Below, piece after piece: positions 1-11,776 of a stretch of DNA of 64,000 bases; positions within the stretch are counted from its first letter, which is position 1; the number at the start of each line of letters is the position of its first letter. A program made the position numbers and the translations under genes. The stretch is from Macrophomina tecta. Taxonomy: Eukaryota; Ascomycota; Dothideomycetes; Botryosphaeriales; Botryosphaeriaceae. The notes under the pieces are model-generated. The model did not search any database. It saw nothing but the letters and a program-made list of their open reading frames with translations, and was not told the origin of the DNA. The stretch lies in contig JAKSGN010000033.1 of NCBI GenBank assembly GCA_024180945.1, positions 558,001 to 622,000 of the forward strand. Direction: 5' to 3'.

Positions 1-834
1 AGCGGGCACGGCAGCGGAGGATATTTACGAGAACAATGAAGGGGATAGAAGAGAAGCAGTTTTCTGAGGCAATCGTTGGATACATATATTGCCTTTGCGA
101 GCATAGTGCGCCTTACCCCGTATAATTTTGCTCCCATCCATTACGACTTTGTACTTCACATATCATTGTCCGGCATCTGTTGAGTCCCGCGCTTACTTGT
201 CATCACGGATACAGATCACTGTGAGTTGGGCAGCATCCTCACTCAGGCATTCGAGAGATTATTTTCAACTTTTGTAGGTACTGGTACTATGTACTTCATT
301 CCCTTACTTGCAAGGGCTGTCTTGCAGAGGTTTTGCACGTCAACGGCTGCCAGGGGCAGTCGCTTTATGTTACATCCTATGTCTCATGTCGTTGCTTAGC
401 TTGCGAGAGCAGTGTAGGGAAGCGAGAAGAAAGTATTGTCGTTTTGTTGAAGAAGGTTGCGCGTCGTGAACCTTGGGTTTAGTTTTTTCTTTTTTTTTCT
501 TTTTTTTTTCGTCTGTGGCATAGCTTATACCTTAACCCTCCCCCATTTCCACGAATCCCGAGAGGCGAATATAAAAAGAAAAGCAAAAAGTTAGGGGAAA
601 TGAAGAAAAAGGATAAAGACAGAAGAACGCGCACGCCATACTTTCTTGGGCTCGTCGCCTCTGCGCCACACTCGCTTCGACGCTGCTGACAGAGGATGCT
701 GTCTATTGGCATGCAGTGTCCCCGCTCATCCTCTCGCGGATTGCAGGCTCCCGTCTCCGTCCCGTTCTAGTTTCGCTTCCATGCGCTTCGCCTGCTCGTC
801 CATCTCCATCTTGTCGCTCGCGTCCAGCTCGTCC
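1..834. other. No gene recognised
   Basis: I see no supportable coding region here. The stretch is of ordinary composition apart from a T-rich tract at about 483-511. The short reading frames present lack any recognisable motif. It is the 3' flank of the DUF3176 gene that ends at 835. Confidence 0.5.
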
Positions 835-2766
835 TTAATGCCAGCCGCTCAGGCCGTGGAACAACAATGGGACGAGACTGGATTTCCAGAGGAAAGTGGT
901 GCGATCCGAGCGACTGATCCAAAGGCTAGTACCCAAGAACAGAGTTCCCAGCACGGTGAGGAGTCCGGGGAAGACGAGCCATGGCCAGCGGACGACGACG
1001 TAGACTTCCGGTGAGAGAGCATCTCCGTAGTGGCGTGTTGCGTTCGGAGTCGAGGACATGAGGTACATGGAGAACGCGTTCGCGATGGCCGCCATGGCAT
1101 CAGCGACGCTCCCATACTCGATTATGTGCTGTCCAAAAGTGAAGCCCGAACCACTGCCATCCACTGAAAAGTCGAGAAGATATTCGAGGTACTCTTGAAG
1201 ATTCCTGAGGCAGGCGCGTCCAACGGCGAGGACGCTCCTCCACTGTTTAATGGTCCAAATTCCCATTTCTCTTTGAGTTGACATGTTAGCGGGGTGATCT
1301 GGACAGCCTGATCGCATACTCTCCACTCGAAGTCGGTTGAAAAACTTGGCGCACCAGCTAATCCTGCACTCAGTGACGTCCGCTTCTCTGTATCCGTATT
1401 TGTCATTCGTTATGTTTTTACCGGAGAGATTGGAGGCGTTTGCTATCGCTATGAACAGGATATCCGGGAGGCTCGTAGCTTCTACTGCCTTCGTAGCGCC
1501 GTCCATAACTCGGCCTTCTTGAGAAGCCGCGAAGTTGCAATGGGAATAAGTGCGCAAAAAGGTATAGGGCGGCCACACCAGTTAACTCGGATACCTTCGG
1601 GGTTATGTATCACTTGGCGATTCACTGGGTATCTGTATCCCAGATAGTTTCCCCGTTTTCCAATGAAGTAGAAAATGTGTCGCTCACGAATCACTCACGT
1701 GTTATATTCTGATAGGAGCTACATGTGGCAAGAGTAGAGGAGTCGGTCCAAGAACAATTGTCTGATGAGCAATCGTAATCAATATCGGCAGGCACGCCAA
1801 GAAGCCCTTGCACTATGGCATTCTGGCCGCTTGACTCCAGCACGTCTGCCGTTTTCATCAATAAAGAGCTCTTTCAAATGGTAGCTGGGCGACCTACCAC
1901 CCACACACGAGTCCCGCTGTTCTCCATATGAGGTTGCCATCGATATCCAGGCAGTGAGGTTTTCCTGGCGCACCCCGCGGGTCCGGAACGAAAGCAGCTG
2001 CTGTGCGAAAGGCTCCATGGTCAATGAGGATAGCATGACAAATGCTCCAAGACTGGCGAGAAATCCTCTGTTGCGAAAAGGACAGTAAGTTATAAATACC
2101 ACCGCGGCCCAGCGGCCTCGGCTGGCGTCGTCGTAGAAATCCAATTGGTGGGATTGGGCGCCTTTCGTGCCTGAACTGTCGCCATTTGGGTTGGCCTATG
2201 CCTGCGGCAACCGCAAGTTGCATGGACGTCTTCGAGATCGTGACGAACGTCGAAATCATGGTGTTCGGGGCGACCATGAAACGCCAGCTCTGCAACGGTT
2301 GGTTGTGAATGTCCGGCAGAATGATGACGATTGCGGCCATGCAGCCTATGCTGAGAACAGCACCGCTAATCTCCCAGAGCCACCAGCCCCTGAGTGCTTT
2401 ATTGAAACCACTTTTCCAGTTTCTCTTTTGTTTGCTGCCCTCATGTGAGGCTCCATTCTCATCCATTATCAGACTCTCGTCTGGCGAGTGTTGACCGTCC
2501 ACGGATCCAAGAAGCTGAGCGATCCGTCTGTTCGGGCATCGTTGCTCCTGCTCGGTGAATTTATTCTGGGGAGAATACTCTGGGTCGTTTTCCTCAGCCA
2601 GGAACGGCAGCGTGGCGGCTGGTGATGCTAGCTCCACGCCAATGTCGCATCGGGTGTTGTTGTTAGGAGAGACTGAACCACACCGGGCCAATATGGGGCT
2701 GAATTCCGGGCAGTCGCGGCCGTCAAGTGATGTGCATGACGTATTTCGTGTGCTCCGGAACGCCAC
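835..2766 (-). CDS. DUF3176-family membrane protein, frame-disrupted
   Basis: This is recognised from the fungal DUF3176 pattern: an N-terminal cytoplasmic part, then WWLWEISGAVLSIGC followed by a membrane segment, the DASRGRW motif, LASLGAFVML, a cysteine block with the DCSSDNCSW motif, ECRISWC, and a C-terminal membrane helix followed by WKSSLVPLLFHGL. The family function is unknown. The pieces lie in different frames. A 52-nt intron (1897 to 1846, GTAGGT donor, CAG acceptor, split Asp codon) joins two of them cleanly. A GTGAGT donor at 1698 suggests a second intron, whose acceptor I could not settle. Near 2150, however, the KWRQF part and the DASRGRW part are offset by one base with no possible intron; dropping one C from a CCC run restores continuity. 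So this is either a sequencing error or a recent pseudogene. The start at 2766 is the first ATG of the N-terminal frame. Exon limits in the C-terminal half are approximate. Confidence 0.6.
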
Positions 2767-4864
2767 TGTTGATGCCCGGGAGAGATAGCGACAGGCAGAA
2801 TGTGATTATCAGAAACTTTGGGTTACGATGTGGGTATGGGCCAGCCCCAAAAATCAAGCGGTTCAAGGATTATTATTTTATCATCGTCAATTGTGGCAGT
2901 TGCACCTAATGCATGCAGCTGGCGATAATCGTATTCAGCTCCGCGGGGCATTCAACAAGTGCCTGCCTGAGCTCAGAGGACCCGAGATCACGCATGTGAA
3001 GCATTGCGGCGACCAGGCTGTCCTTTAAAAGTGCTTCCAGAGAGCCCGGGTTGGCAGAAATTCAGCACACGGCAGGATTGCATGACGCACCTCCATATCT
3101 GTACTACAGTTGCGTCTCCTCGCCACACCTGACATCGCAAGGCTAGCCTGCTGCCTTGCAAGTGCGTCCACTGACCTTAATGAGACTGGAGGCTATACCT
3201 TGATACAGTATACCGTATTTTAGCAAAAGCTGCGTGGTTCTAGTTGTGTGAGTATATTATTTACCAAGGAGCAGTACTAGCGGAGTTATCGAAAGACCAC
3301 GACCGAGCGGCGAGCAAAAAGCAATGAAGAGAAGAACAGCTCGCTCTTTCCGTAGAGGAAACACAATCAGGCCGTGGAACTGACAGTAAAGCGAGATGGG
3401 AATGCGCAGGCAATCCCGCTGTCCCCTCCCCCCCCGCCCCGCAAGAAAAAGGAAAAAAAAAACAAGAAAGAAAGAAAGAAAAATCGGGAGCCATAAAAGA
3501 CGATTCGGGAAACAAAGATGGTTCTACATACTGTTCACCAAGTAAAGGCTTTGTTGTTTGCTGCATGGCGACGATGGAGATGAAAGACAAATTACTGAAA
3601 TAGTGTCTCGGGACTCAACCTCCTTATTATGTGTGCATTGGGAATGCTACATGTCCCGAATTGTTAGACGGCGATTTTGAGAAGTTCCTTAGCAAGCAAG
3701 CAAAAGGACATGGCAGATCTTGCCCTTAACAGGAGTCCGAGGTGTGGCCAGCCATTTGTCTTTATGCCTGTGAAATATTCGAATACAGCAGAGAGGCGGG
3801 AATGTAGCGTAAACTCTTTTCCTCCGAGCCCCGTCTGCACATGATTGCGTCAATGAAACAAACCATTTGAGCGGGGGTTTCTTAGGCCAATAAAGAGAGT
3901 GTGTTTGTCAACGACAGCATTTCTAAGCAATAGAGAGCCGTTCCGTTTTGATCAAGCCCAGCTGCCAGACCCTCAACGTGTTACGCTATTAAGAATCCAA
4001 ACCTCCAATCAGCTTATGGGCTCGGGCTTTGCAAATCCATATCAAGGAGGGTGGGATATCAGCGGTATGGTTGCCGGGAAGAGACGGTTAGGACCGGAGG
4101 ACGGGCAAGATCGGCGGGCTCGCACTTTTCGGCTGCGGTCTTTTCAACCGACACGAGGCTGTTTGGATGAATGGGCGACCAGCTGACGAATTCATCGGTA
4201 CCCGTCTGCGCCAAGGTTATTTGATACGAGTTTGCATTGTCTACAGGAAGTCTGGAGAGTGAAAATATACGTGTTGAGCTGCGTCCAACCTCTGAAGAAC
4301 AATGACTCGCCCTTTTGTATTTTCCTTTACTGAGTTCCAAAGTGTACAGGAGGATACCTCATCTTATGGCTATGCGGATGGGCGTGGTAATAGCAAATAG
4401 GATTGTAGTAGGCTTAAAGTTAATGCCGAATTGCCGAGTGCGTTGCATGCGCGAGCATCGCGCATGTAACTGGCTTGAACGCCCGTACAATCTACGATGA
4501 CTAAATGGCCTTCTTTAATGAGAGGCCTGCAGCGGAATTGTTCGGTAAGACTGGCGGCTTGGCAAGCGATTTTCGTGGTCATTCAAGAAACTCCGGGAAA
4601 GCCGCTGCTAAGCAGTCAGGGACATCTCCGATGATCTGGTTTGTGAAATGATTCTGGTCCTGCACTGCTGACTGAACTTGTACGGCATTGATGGAGTTCA
4701 GGTTGGTGGAATAGCTGAGTCCTTTGATTCAGGGATTCACTCGGACAACTATTCGGTCTCGCAACTGCTATCATACTCTCCAAGGCGATGAGTGAAGGAG
4801 GGTGTTCTTCGAAATCCACTTACCGGAATGCGTCGCCTATTCTATCGCCTCACTCAGCCCCGTC
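2767..4864. other. Intergenic, about 2.1 kb
   Basis: There is no gene that I can support. Reading frames of 60-110 codons occur on both strands but show no domain, no signal peptide and no consistent splice pattern. A C/A-rich low-complexity tract lies at 3425-3485. Confidence 0.45.
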
Positions 4865-7081
4865 TCATAGTAGGACAAGCTCCTTCTTCTTCGCCCCAGC
4901 CAACCACTCGTCCCCACACCCAAACGCTCCAAGCCTTTCATATTCCGTTTTCCCGTTCCGCTCAGCCGCACCCAGAACGATTCCCGCAATCCACGAGCTT
5001 TCGGATCTCGCAAGAGCCAAGCACAGTACATTTGCTTTGAAGGCCATGCCCTCTTCTCCCGGCTTTGCCCTGCGGACGGTCATGGGCTGTTCATCTGGAG
5101 CTCCGTTTTGCTTTTCCAAAACTTCACATCCATAGGCAGGGGCGGCCGCAAGTAGAGTATCCGGCACCACATCAATCACAACGCCACTTCCGGCACGAAG
5201 AATACAATACCTGACTCCAGGACCGTTGCTCCCTTGCTCTTGTCGCTCATTCAATTTTGCATGAAGCACAGCTTCCACGACGGGTCCCTCCACCATCAAC
5301 CACGCCTCCCCAACCGCGCCGAGCGGATTCCTTCCACTCGGCTTGACGTGTACCTGCCTTACCTCAACTAACTTTGTGAACATTTCATTCTCGCCATCAG
5401 CAGCTCCTGGGTCCGCCCACTCGTACGATACCTCGCCATCAACACTGGCCCACGACCAAGTAGGCGCTCGCCACCTCTCCGGTGGCGTTCTCATCCCGTC
5501 GACGCTCGTCCACAGCAGATCCTCCACCAGATTGCCCCTCCACAGTCCACAGACATAGGCTCCCGCTCCACCTTCCCCCTTTCCGCGCAACAACGCCTTC
5601 GCAATCCCACTGACGGCGGGCAACTTGTCCCCCGGCACCGTCAACTCCCTCTTCGTATAGGCCTGCACAATGGCATGCCAAGTGCGCCAATACGCCTCCT
5701 TCTTTCCGGTAATAAGCAGGTTCGGGAGGAGGCGAGGCGTTGTCGCCTGCGGTAGTTTGCGGGACGGCGGGCGGCACTCGCAGCGGGCAGTGAGGCGGCA
5801 TTCGAAGAGGAGTTCGTGGTGGGTGTAGTGCAGGATGCGGGAGCAGAGGACGTGCTCTTGGAGGGCCCAGGCGCGGGTGCGGAGAGGGCCGGATGGGGGG
5901 GTGGGTGGGGTGTGTTTTGCTGTGGTAGGGGTAGAAGAGTAGGACGAGTGGTGGTGTGCAGGGATCCCGCGGACGCAGAGTTTGTATTCCTTGGAGCGTG
6001 CGGAAGATTGGTATTTGAGCTTGGCAGGGCGGGGACGGGCAGAGAAGATGCCGGCGTCGCTGTTGGGGGCAGTGGTGGCGGCGATGGTGAGGTATGCGTT
6101 TTCGTAGATGGAGCTCATCTTTGCAGATTCGAGCTCCCAGTCTTCCTTGGAATCTTGGATTATGCAGAGAGCGTCGATCCAAAGGTAGTAGACGCCAAGC
6201 TGCTGGGCAATAGTGACGGCATCCTGGAAGGACTGCGGCATGGAGGAGAAGTCGATGTGGCGTTTCCTGTCCTTCAGGTTTGCCTTGGTGGTAGTGAAGG
6301 TAGGACCGCCGCCCCAGCAGTGGCTGAGGGAGAGGTATCTTACTCGGGTCGCGGGCAGCTGGCAGAGCTTGAGGTGCTTGGTGGAATTTGGGTCCTTGCC
6401 CACATAAATGAGCCTGGTCGGGACGAATTCATCGCGTCGGCTCTGGCCACATAGGCGGTGCTGATGGTTTTTCAGGCAGTCGTCTATGGCTCTCTGGACG
6501 AAAGCAAAGGAAGCATCCGAGTCGGAGTGCTTTGGAACGGAGGGAGCACGGCCCAATGTCGGCCAGGCCAAAGGCTTGTCTGAGTTGGTTTAGACAGCAA
6601 TGTCACTGCGACACGATCAAAGGGGCACGCAAGATGCGAACAAAGCAGGGGAGATGCGCCCGATGTCATTTACAGCCAAAGAGACCGGCAGCACGGAAAG
6701 GACACGGCAAAAGAAAGGAAAAGAAAGGGCCAACTTACCGGCAGGAGCGTAGATTTCAAGCTTCTCGGTGTTGCCTCCATCGTCTTTCACATCCAGGCGG
6801 ACGGGGGCACGTTCGACAAGGTGCAAGAGCAAGCATGGCCTGGTGTTGCGCCAGCTGTGGCAGTGAGCGTCCAGAGCTTGAGCGAGTAGGCGACATCGAG
6901 AGCAAACTTGCCCAGAACGCTTCAGACGGACAGGGTCGAGCTGGAGGGTGAGATGGGCGATTGGGGGAGAGGTTGAGTCCTGGTCGTGATGGGTGGCTGG
7001 GTGGCTGCGGGGATCGAGATTGTTGCACAGCTTGCAGCGGCGGGCAGACTGGGAGCGGGCGAGGGCAGGCGTGCTGGCCAT
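4865..7081 (-). CDS. HET-domain protein (heterokaryon incompatibility family)
   Basis: Two exons, 7081-6739 and 6579-4865, are joined by a 159-nt intron (GTAAGT donor, CTCAG acceptor, split Asp codon), giving about 685 residues. The N-terminus carries the usual cysteine pairs (RRCKLCNN and QVCSRCRLL). The HET core (PF06985) is complete: YLSLSHCWGG, then LPxxFxDA-like SMPQSFQDAV, then YLWIDALCIIQDSKEDW and SSIYENAYLTIAA. Downstream are the customary RAWALQEHVL and RAPTWSWASVDG motifs. HET proteins trigger or execute cell death after non-self fusion; the HET fold is known to relate to TIR. The ATG at 7081 is chosen because it precedes the first cysteine motif and is the only ATG close to it. 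The gene is divergent from the gene at 7657, with about 575 bp between them. The partner or ligand cannot be read from the sequence. Confidence 0.88.
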
Positions 7082-7656
7082 GGCGATCAGTGGGGCATGC
7101 AGTAGGGCTGGAACAAGCACTGCGCAATGGGAGATTAGGCGGCGGGGGCGCAGGCGGGCGGAGGATTGGCGAGAGGTGGAAGGTTGGGAGGGGAGAGGCG
7201 CGGCAGCGGGAAGGCGCACGGACGCACGATGGTCCTGTCGCAGCCACAGCACGACGGCGGGCGCAGGCCCGCGCCGCCATGCTGGCTGCTGCGATTGTCG
7301 CCGCGAAGTCGCGATTGCCAGTCCGCCGATGCGGGCCACTGACGGAAGGCTGCCGGTGGGCCCTGCCCGACAATCCCCTCCACTCCTCCGCCATCAGGTC
7401 CCAGTGCAGCCGGCCGTCAGTATGACGTTGCCGCATGAGGCGCCCCCCAGGCGAGCACTTACATCATACATCCTCAACCCACCCGCCCACCTGCCTAAAG
7501 TACTTCAATCGAAGCTGCCCCTCAGCTGCCCCTCCTTCTCTCTGCATTCCCAATCCATCTGCTAAAAAAAATCCAATCGAAATCGCCAGCGTCGCCGCCA
7601 CAACCTCACTCAACACCAGCCCACAACCGCGTCTTCCTCCCATCTCAGCCCACACA

Positions 7657-8342
7657 ATGTCCGCCACCGTCAACGAGAACGCCGTCAAGGCCGTCTCCAA
7701 CCAGCAGGGCCAGGTTGGCTCCCACGTCCCTCCCTCCGAGCCCCTCGAGAAGGGCGGCGTAAGTGGTTCCCTTGCACCACACCACCAATCCCCCAACCAC
7801 TGACTGACTCCCTTCTCCAGCACAAGCCCGGCGTCCAGGCCACCAAGGCCGACAAGGCCGGTGAATTCACCGCCCAGACCCTCCCCCCCGGCAGCGCCCC
7901 TGCCGACCGGACCTTCGACCCCAACACCGCCTCGGACCAGGTGCCCGCCCAGGCCGCCGGCTACACGCCTTCCGCAACCGACTCGCTCGGCGGCGCCACC
8001 TCTGCCGACGTGCACACCGGCCTCGGCCACTCGGGCCAGGGCCAGACGAGCGTCGAGCAGCGCCACGACGGCCAGCATGGCCGCAAGAAGCAGGGCACCG
8101 GCCTGGTCGGCGTCGGCGCCAACACCGTCGGCGTGAACGGCCGCGACGAGGTCAACCCGCACGACCCCGGCTTCGCCAGCCAGCGCGCTCTCGACAAGGA
8201 CGTCCAGACCGGCACGCGTGGAACCGTCGGCGGCCCGGCGGCCGAGGAGAGGCTGCCCGAGTCTGCCGACAGGGTGGCGGCTGAGGCGCCCAAGGACAGG
8301 TCGACGTCGGGAGAGGCTTCTTTCAAGGCTGCCAATGCGTAG
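7657..8342 (+). CDS. Small hydrophilic Gly/Ala-rich protein, uncharacterised
   Basis: Exon 1 (7657-7758) and exon 2 (7821-8342) are separated by a 62-nt intron (GTAAGT, CTCCAG), giving 207 residues. The protein has no signal peptide, membrane segment or cysteine. It is rich in Gly, Ala, Asp and Thr, with segments such as LPPGSAPADRTFDPNTASDQ, GLGHSGQGQTSVEQRHDGQH and NGRDEVNPHDPGFASQRAL. Such a highly hydrophilic, probably disordered composition resembles fungal stress-associated LEA-like proteins, but I do not recognise a defined family. Codon use is strongly C-ending, as in well-expressed genes. It shares its upstream region with the divergent HET gene, and the leader is pyrimidine-rich. 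The function is unknown. Confidence 0.75.
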
Positions 8343-8954
8343 GGGGAGAAAGGAGGTGGTAAATCATGAGAAATGTGCTTCTACTGATCTGGAGAAGGCC
8401 AGATTGCTTGTAATATAGTTTACCTCTACCGCGACCCGCGGAGATGGATTAGAGGAATACCCTCAGACGACTTAATGAACGAGCAAGACTATCTGTACAT
8501 CATCTCACTGGGATTGTCTGATTGGTGTGCTTCGACCACGAGGCTTATCTTTGGGCTGCAATGCTGACATGCATGCCCGAAGACGCGTAGGCCTGAAATC
8601 CTGCATCTCCTGTGGGCTGGACGTCTCCCTGCAAGCTGATCTCTTTATCAGCGTCAGCCCCCGGTGCCAGCTCCCAGAGCTCCTCCCACGCTGCCTCGTG
8701 AACTTCTTTCCATCATCTGCGGCCCCACTATTCATCCCTTCACTTTTTCTGCTAAAGTGGTCCTTGCGTTTTGCCTCACCTTTACAAGACTCGGAAGCGG
8801 TGCAGCATACGCTCACGAGCACACAGCACCCATGAAGACATGGGCGTCCCCTCCCGGCAACTCAACGGTCCAAATCATCCCCGTACATGTACCTAGGCTG
8901 ACTGTGCGAGATCCCGTTTCTTGGCAGGCGGCGAAGCCACTGCGGGCAGCGAAT

Positions 8955-10887
8955 ATGCTTTGCAGAACTTGCCTTTCCACGTTCTCGGCGCTTCCGGAAA
9001 TCTACGAAGGCCCACAACATGAGAGCGAAGCAAATCTAAGAAGGGCCGCTGAAGCTGGCTGCAAAATCTGCTATAGACTACTCGCTGCCTGCGAGAGAAA
9101 GGGAGCATGGAAATGGTCTGAAAAAACCAACCCAAAAACACCCCATGCATTTTGATCTGTTTTACATGTCCGAGGCTCCATACCACGACAGACTATATTT
9201 TTATTATGCCACAATCTACCTTGAAAACTTTCTAATATTACCATCAACCTTATTTCCGGATCTAGATAGATGTGGCGAGGAGCTGCAGCAGCAGCAGCAA
9301 TGTGATCCTCAGAACCTAAGCTATCCATGGTCTACTTGTCAAGTTTGAGCAACCAGAAATCCCTCCAGCTTTACATGGCACCCAAGTACTGCTGCGCTTT
9401 TGTCGCTCTGGCTCACAAGATGCCGCGAGACCCATGAATCCTGCCAGGAGCTGGACAGATCTCGCAACATGGACTGGAAACCGAAGAGGCTGCTTGACAT
9501 TCGGAAGCCGCGAAACCCCCGCCTCGTCCTCTCTTCGCAGGAAATTGCTGCAGGTGAGTACGCAACGCTGAGTCATTGCTGGGGTACGAACCAAGATTTC
9601 CTCAAGCTTACATCCGACACCGAAGCATCAATGATCGAAGGCATACCTTTCACGAGTCTGCCAAAGACATTCAAGGATGCAATAGTTACAGCAAAGAGAC
9701 TCGAAATCAGCTACATCTGGACAGACAGTTTGCGCATCACCCAGGCTGGACAAGGGAGTGCCCGAGACTGGGCGGAACACGTGAAGGATATGCCAAAAAT
9801 CTACCAGAACTGCATGATCAACATTGCCGCCGACCGCGCAACGAATCCACACGCAGGAGCATTTTCCGAACGTCAACCTTCTGTCGTGGCTCCCTGTCAA
9901 ATCATTACCGGTGGTGAGGGTGAACAACTGTACACTATCATGCACGATTTCGATCTCACCGGAGCCTACCGAGACGCGCCTCTTACTCAGCGCGGATGGG
10001 TCTTCCAAGAGCGCATGCTATCTCCGAGAGTTGTCCATCTAGGCATGGAGCAATTGTGGTGGGAATGCACGGACATTGGCTTCGCCTCCGAGTTCCTGCC
10101 TACCGGTTTACCGCGAGATCACCCACAGTTTGCGCTGGGACATGTGCCCTTTGAGATCGTCGAACCTGTCGAAAAACCGACTGCTGGTGTCAATTCCAGC
10201 TGTACTACCCTCTCCATGACGGATAAATGGCACAGGATGGTTGGGCACTACTCTAGCCTGACACTTACCTTCCCGGAAAAGGACGTGTTTGCTGCGCTTT
10301 CAGGTGTAGCCGAGCGGTACGCGGCTCTCCTCGATGACGAGTATATCGCCGGTCATTTTCTCTCGATGATGCCTCAGGATCTTTGCTGGATTTCTTTTGG
10401 ACTCGAAAGATCACGCACGCTTTCTTATCGAGCCCCGACGTGGAGTTGGGCGAGCATTTCTCAATCACGGGATAATTTAGTGTGGTTTAGACTGGATCAA
10501 TCAACGAAAGCCCTTGCCTCCATCGTGAGCCACAAAGTTGAACTCCTTGACCAGGAGAATCCATATGGCCCAATACGATACGCCGAAATCACACTCTCCG
10601 CCTTGTTGCTCGACTGCTTCCGTCTCGACGGCCATCCTGCGATCCGCCAGCATGACAAGGTTCTCGACGATTCAGAGCTGGAATGTGTCGTCGACTTCAA
10701 CCCCGGGGACCCGCTAGCTCCCATGCTGAATCCAAAGAGAACAGATCAAGAACCATCTCCACCAACATGGGGCCTCTCAAAAGTGGTCTCAGAAGTTACG
10801 AATCCTGCTCTTTTCAAAGACATGCCCACCGATTTATCGTTCCTCACACCCGAAATTGCGATTATCCCAGACAAACATAACTCTTGA
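8955..10887 (+). CDS. HET-domain protein, disrupted and with altered core motif
   Basis: This is a second HET-family gene, on the plus strand. The N-terminal part (MLCRTCLSTF at 8955, EAGCKICYRLL) is in one frame up to 9155. The continuation (APYHDRLYFYYATIYLENF) is shifted by one base, with the switch in or near the A-runs at 9120-9136. The same frame then meets a TGA at 9346 before the main body, which runs uninterrupted from 9349 to 10887. The body carries YATLSHCWGTNQDF, LPKTFKDAIVTAKRL, QRGWVFQERMLSPRVVHL and YRAPTWSWAS. The usual YLWIDxLCIxQ box reads YIWTDSLRITQ here, so the conserved Cys is Arg and Ile residues are Thr. An unrecognised intron could explain the TGA at 9346, but the one-base offset has no splice explanation. 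It is probably a decaying allele or pseudogene; otherwise it contains a base error. Confidence 0.65.
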
Positions 10888-11163
10888 AGCTTAGTAGGGC
10901 GTTAATCTTGCCAGTTATGTACTCCGAAATTAACGATGTGCAAGGGCTCGTGGTCCAGCAAGTACCTAACCCGGCGGGAATATCTGAGGGGCAATATTTT
11001 CAGCGCCTTGGAGTGTTCAAATAGACCTAGGAAGGCAATAAGGTCACGCCAGAGGGACTCACGAGGCTTCATGAAAGCGGTGTCGTCCCTTTACGGAACA
11101 TCACCCTCATTTGACGCCGCCGTCGGGAAGGCTCTACGTCAGGCCGTCTGTGTGAAGCTCTGT

Positions 11164-11707
11164 TGTAACGAGCGGGCCTCTGCCTCTAAGGATCCAAACA
11201 CCGAAGAGGGAGAAAACCTGTCGAGGGGGTTTTCCTTGAGTGGGTACAAGAAGAGGGTGAGAGCAAGTCGAACACGTGACAAGACTGAGCACTGCGTGCG
11301 AAGGCCGTGTTACTAACAATGTGCTGAATTGTTATTGAAGTTGACCACGAAGGTCAAAGCTATCTAAGGAGTGTGGTTTATATACAAGTAGGAAAGTGTA
11401 TACAATCTAGTTTCTGATCCGTCTGCTCTGTCCCTCGGGAGGGCGGTGACCTTGGGAGCAGACAGAGTAGCTTGTCCTGCTCTGGGTGCTCTGTGGTGTT
11501 CCGGTCCGAGCGCCTTCGGAGCAGTGAGAGCACTATCTTGGCGTCACGTGCTTCACGTGAGCGCGCGTGGGTCCTTTCCACGCCGCACCCGAGCTCCCCA
11601 CTTACTACCTCATCCTGCTGGCCTCGAATGAACCGGGATCCCAATGTAGCTTAGCGTAGGATAGTGTTCTTTGTCCCTATGGTCTGCTGAGGCCGACGGG
11701 GTGTATG

Positions 11708-11740
<33 letters not shown>

Positions 11741-11776
11741 GCTGTTCCCTAACCCTGTGGAGGCTGCGCCGTAACA
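11164..11776 (-). repeat. 3' LTR of the chromovirus (613 bp, with extra 124 bp)
   Basis: It matches the other LTR along its length except for an additional 124 bp at 11621-11744. That segment includes a (CAT)n run at about 11708-11738. The ten-base word CATCCTGCTG stands both just before it (11611-11620) and at its end (11735-11744). The pol reading frame enters this LTR and stops at 11610. Confidence 0.93.

Noticed and set aside
5816..6454. Plus-strand frame of 212 codons opposite the first HET gene
   Set aside because: It is the shadow of a well-supported gene; the Gly/Val/Arg-rich composition follows from the opposite strand.
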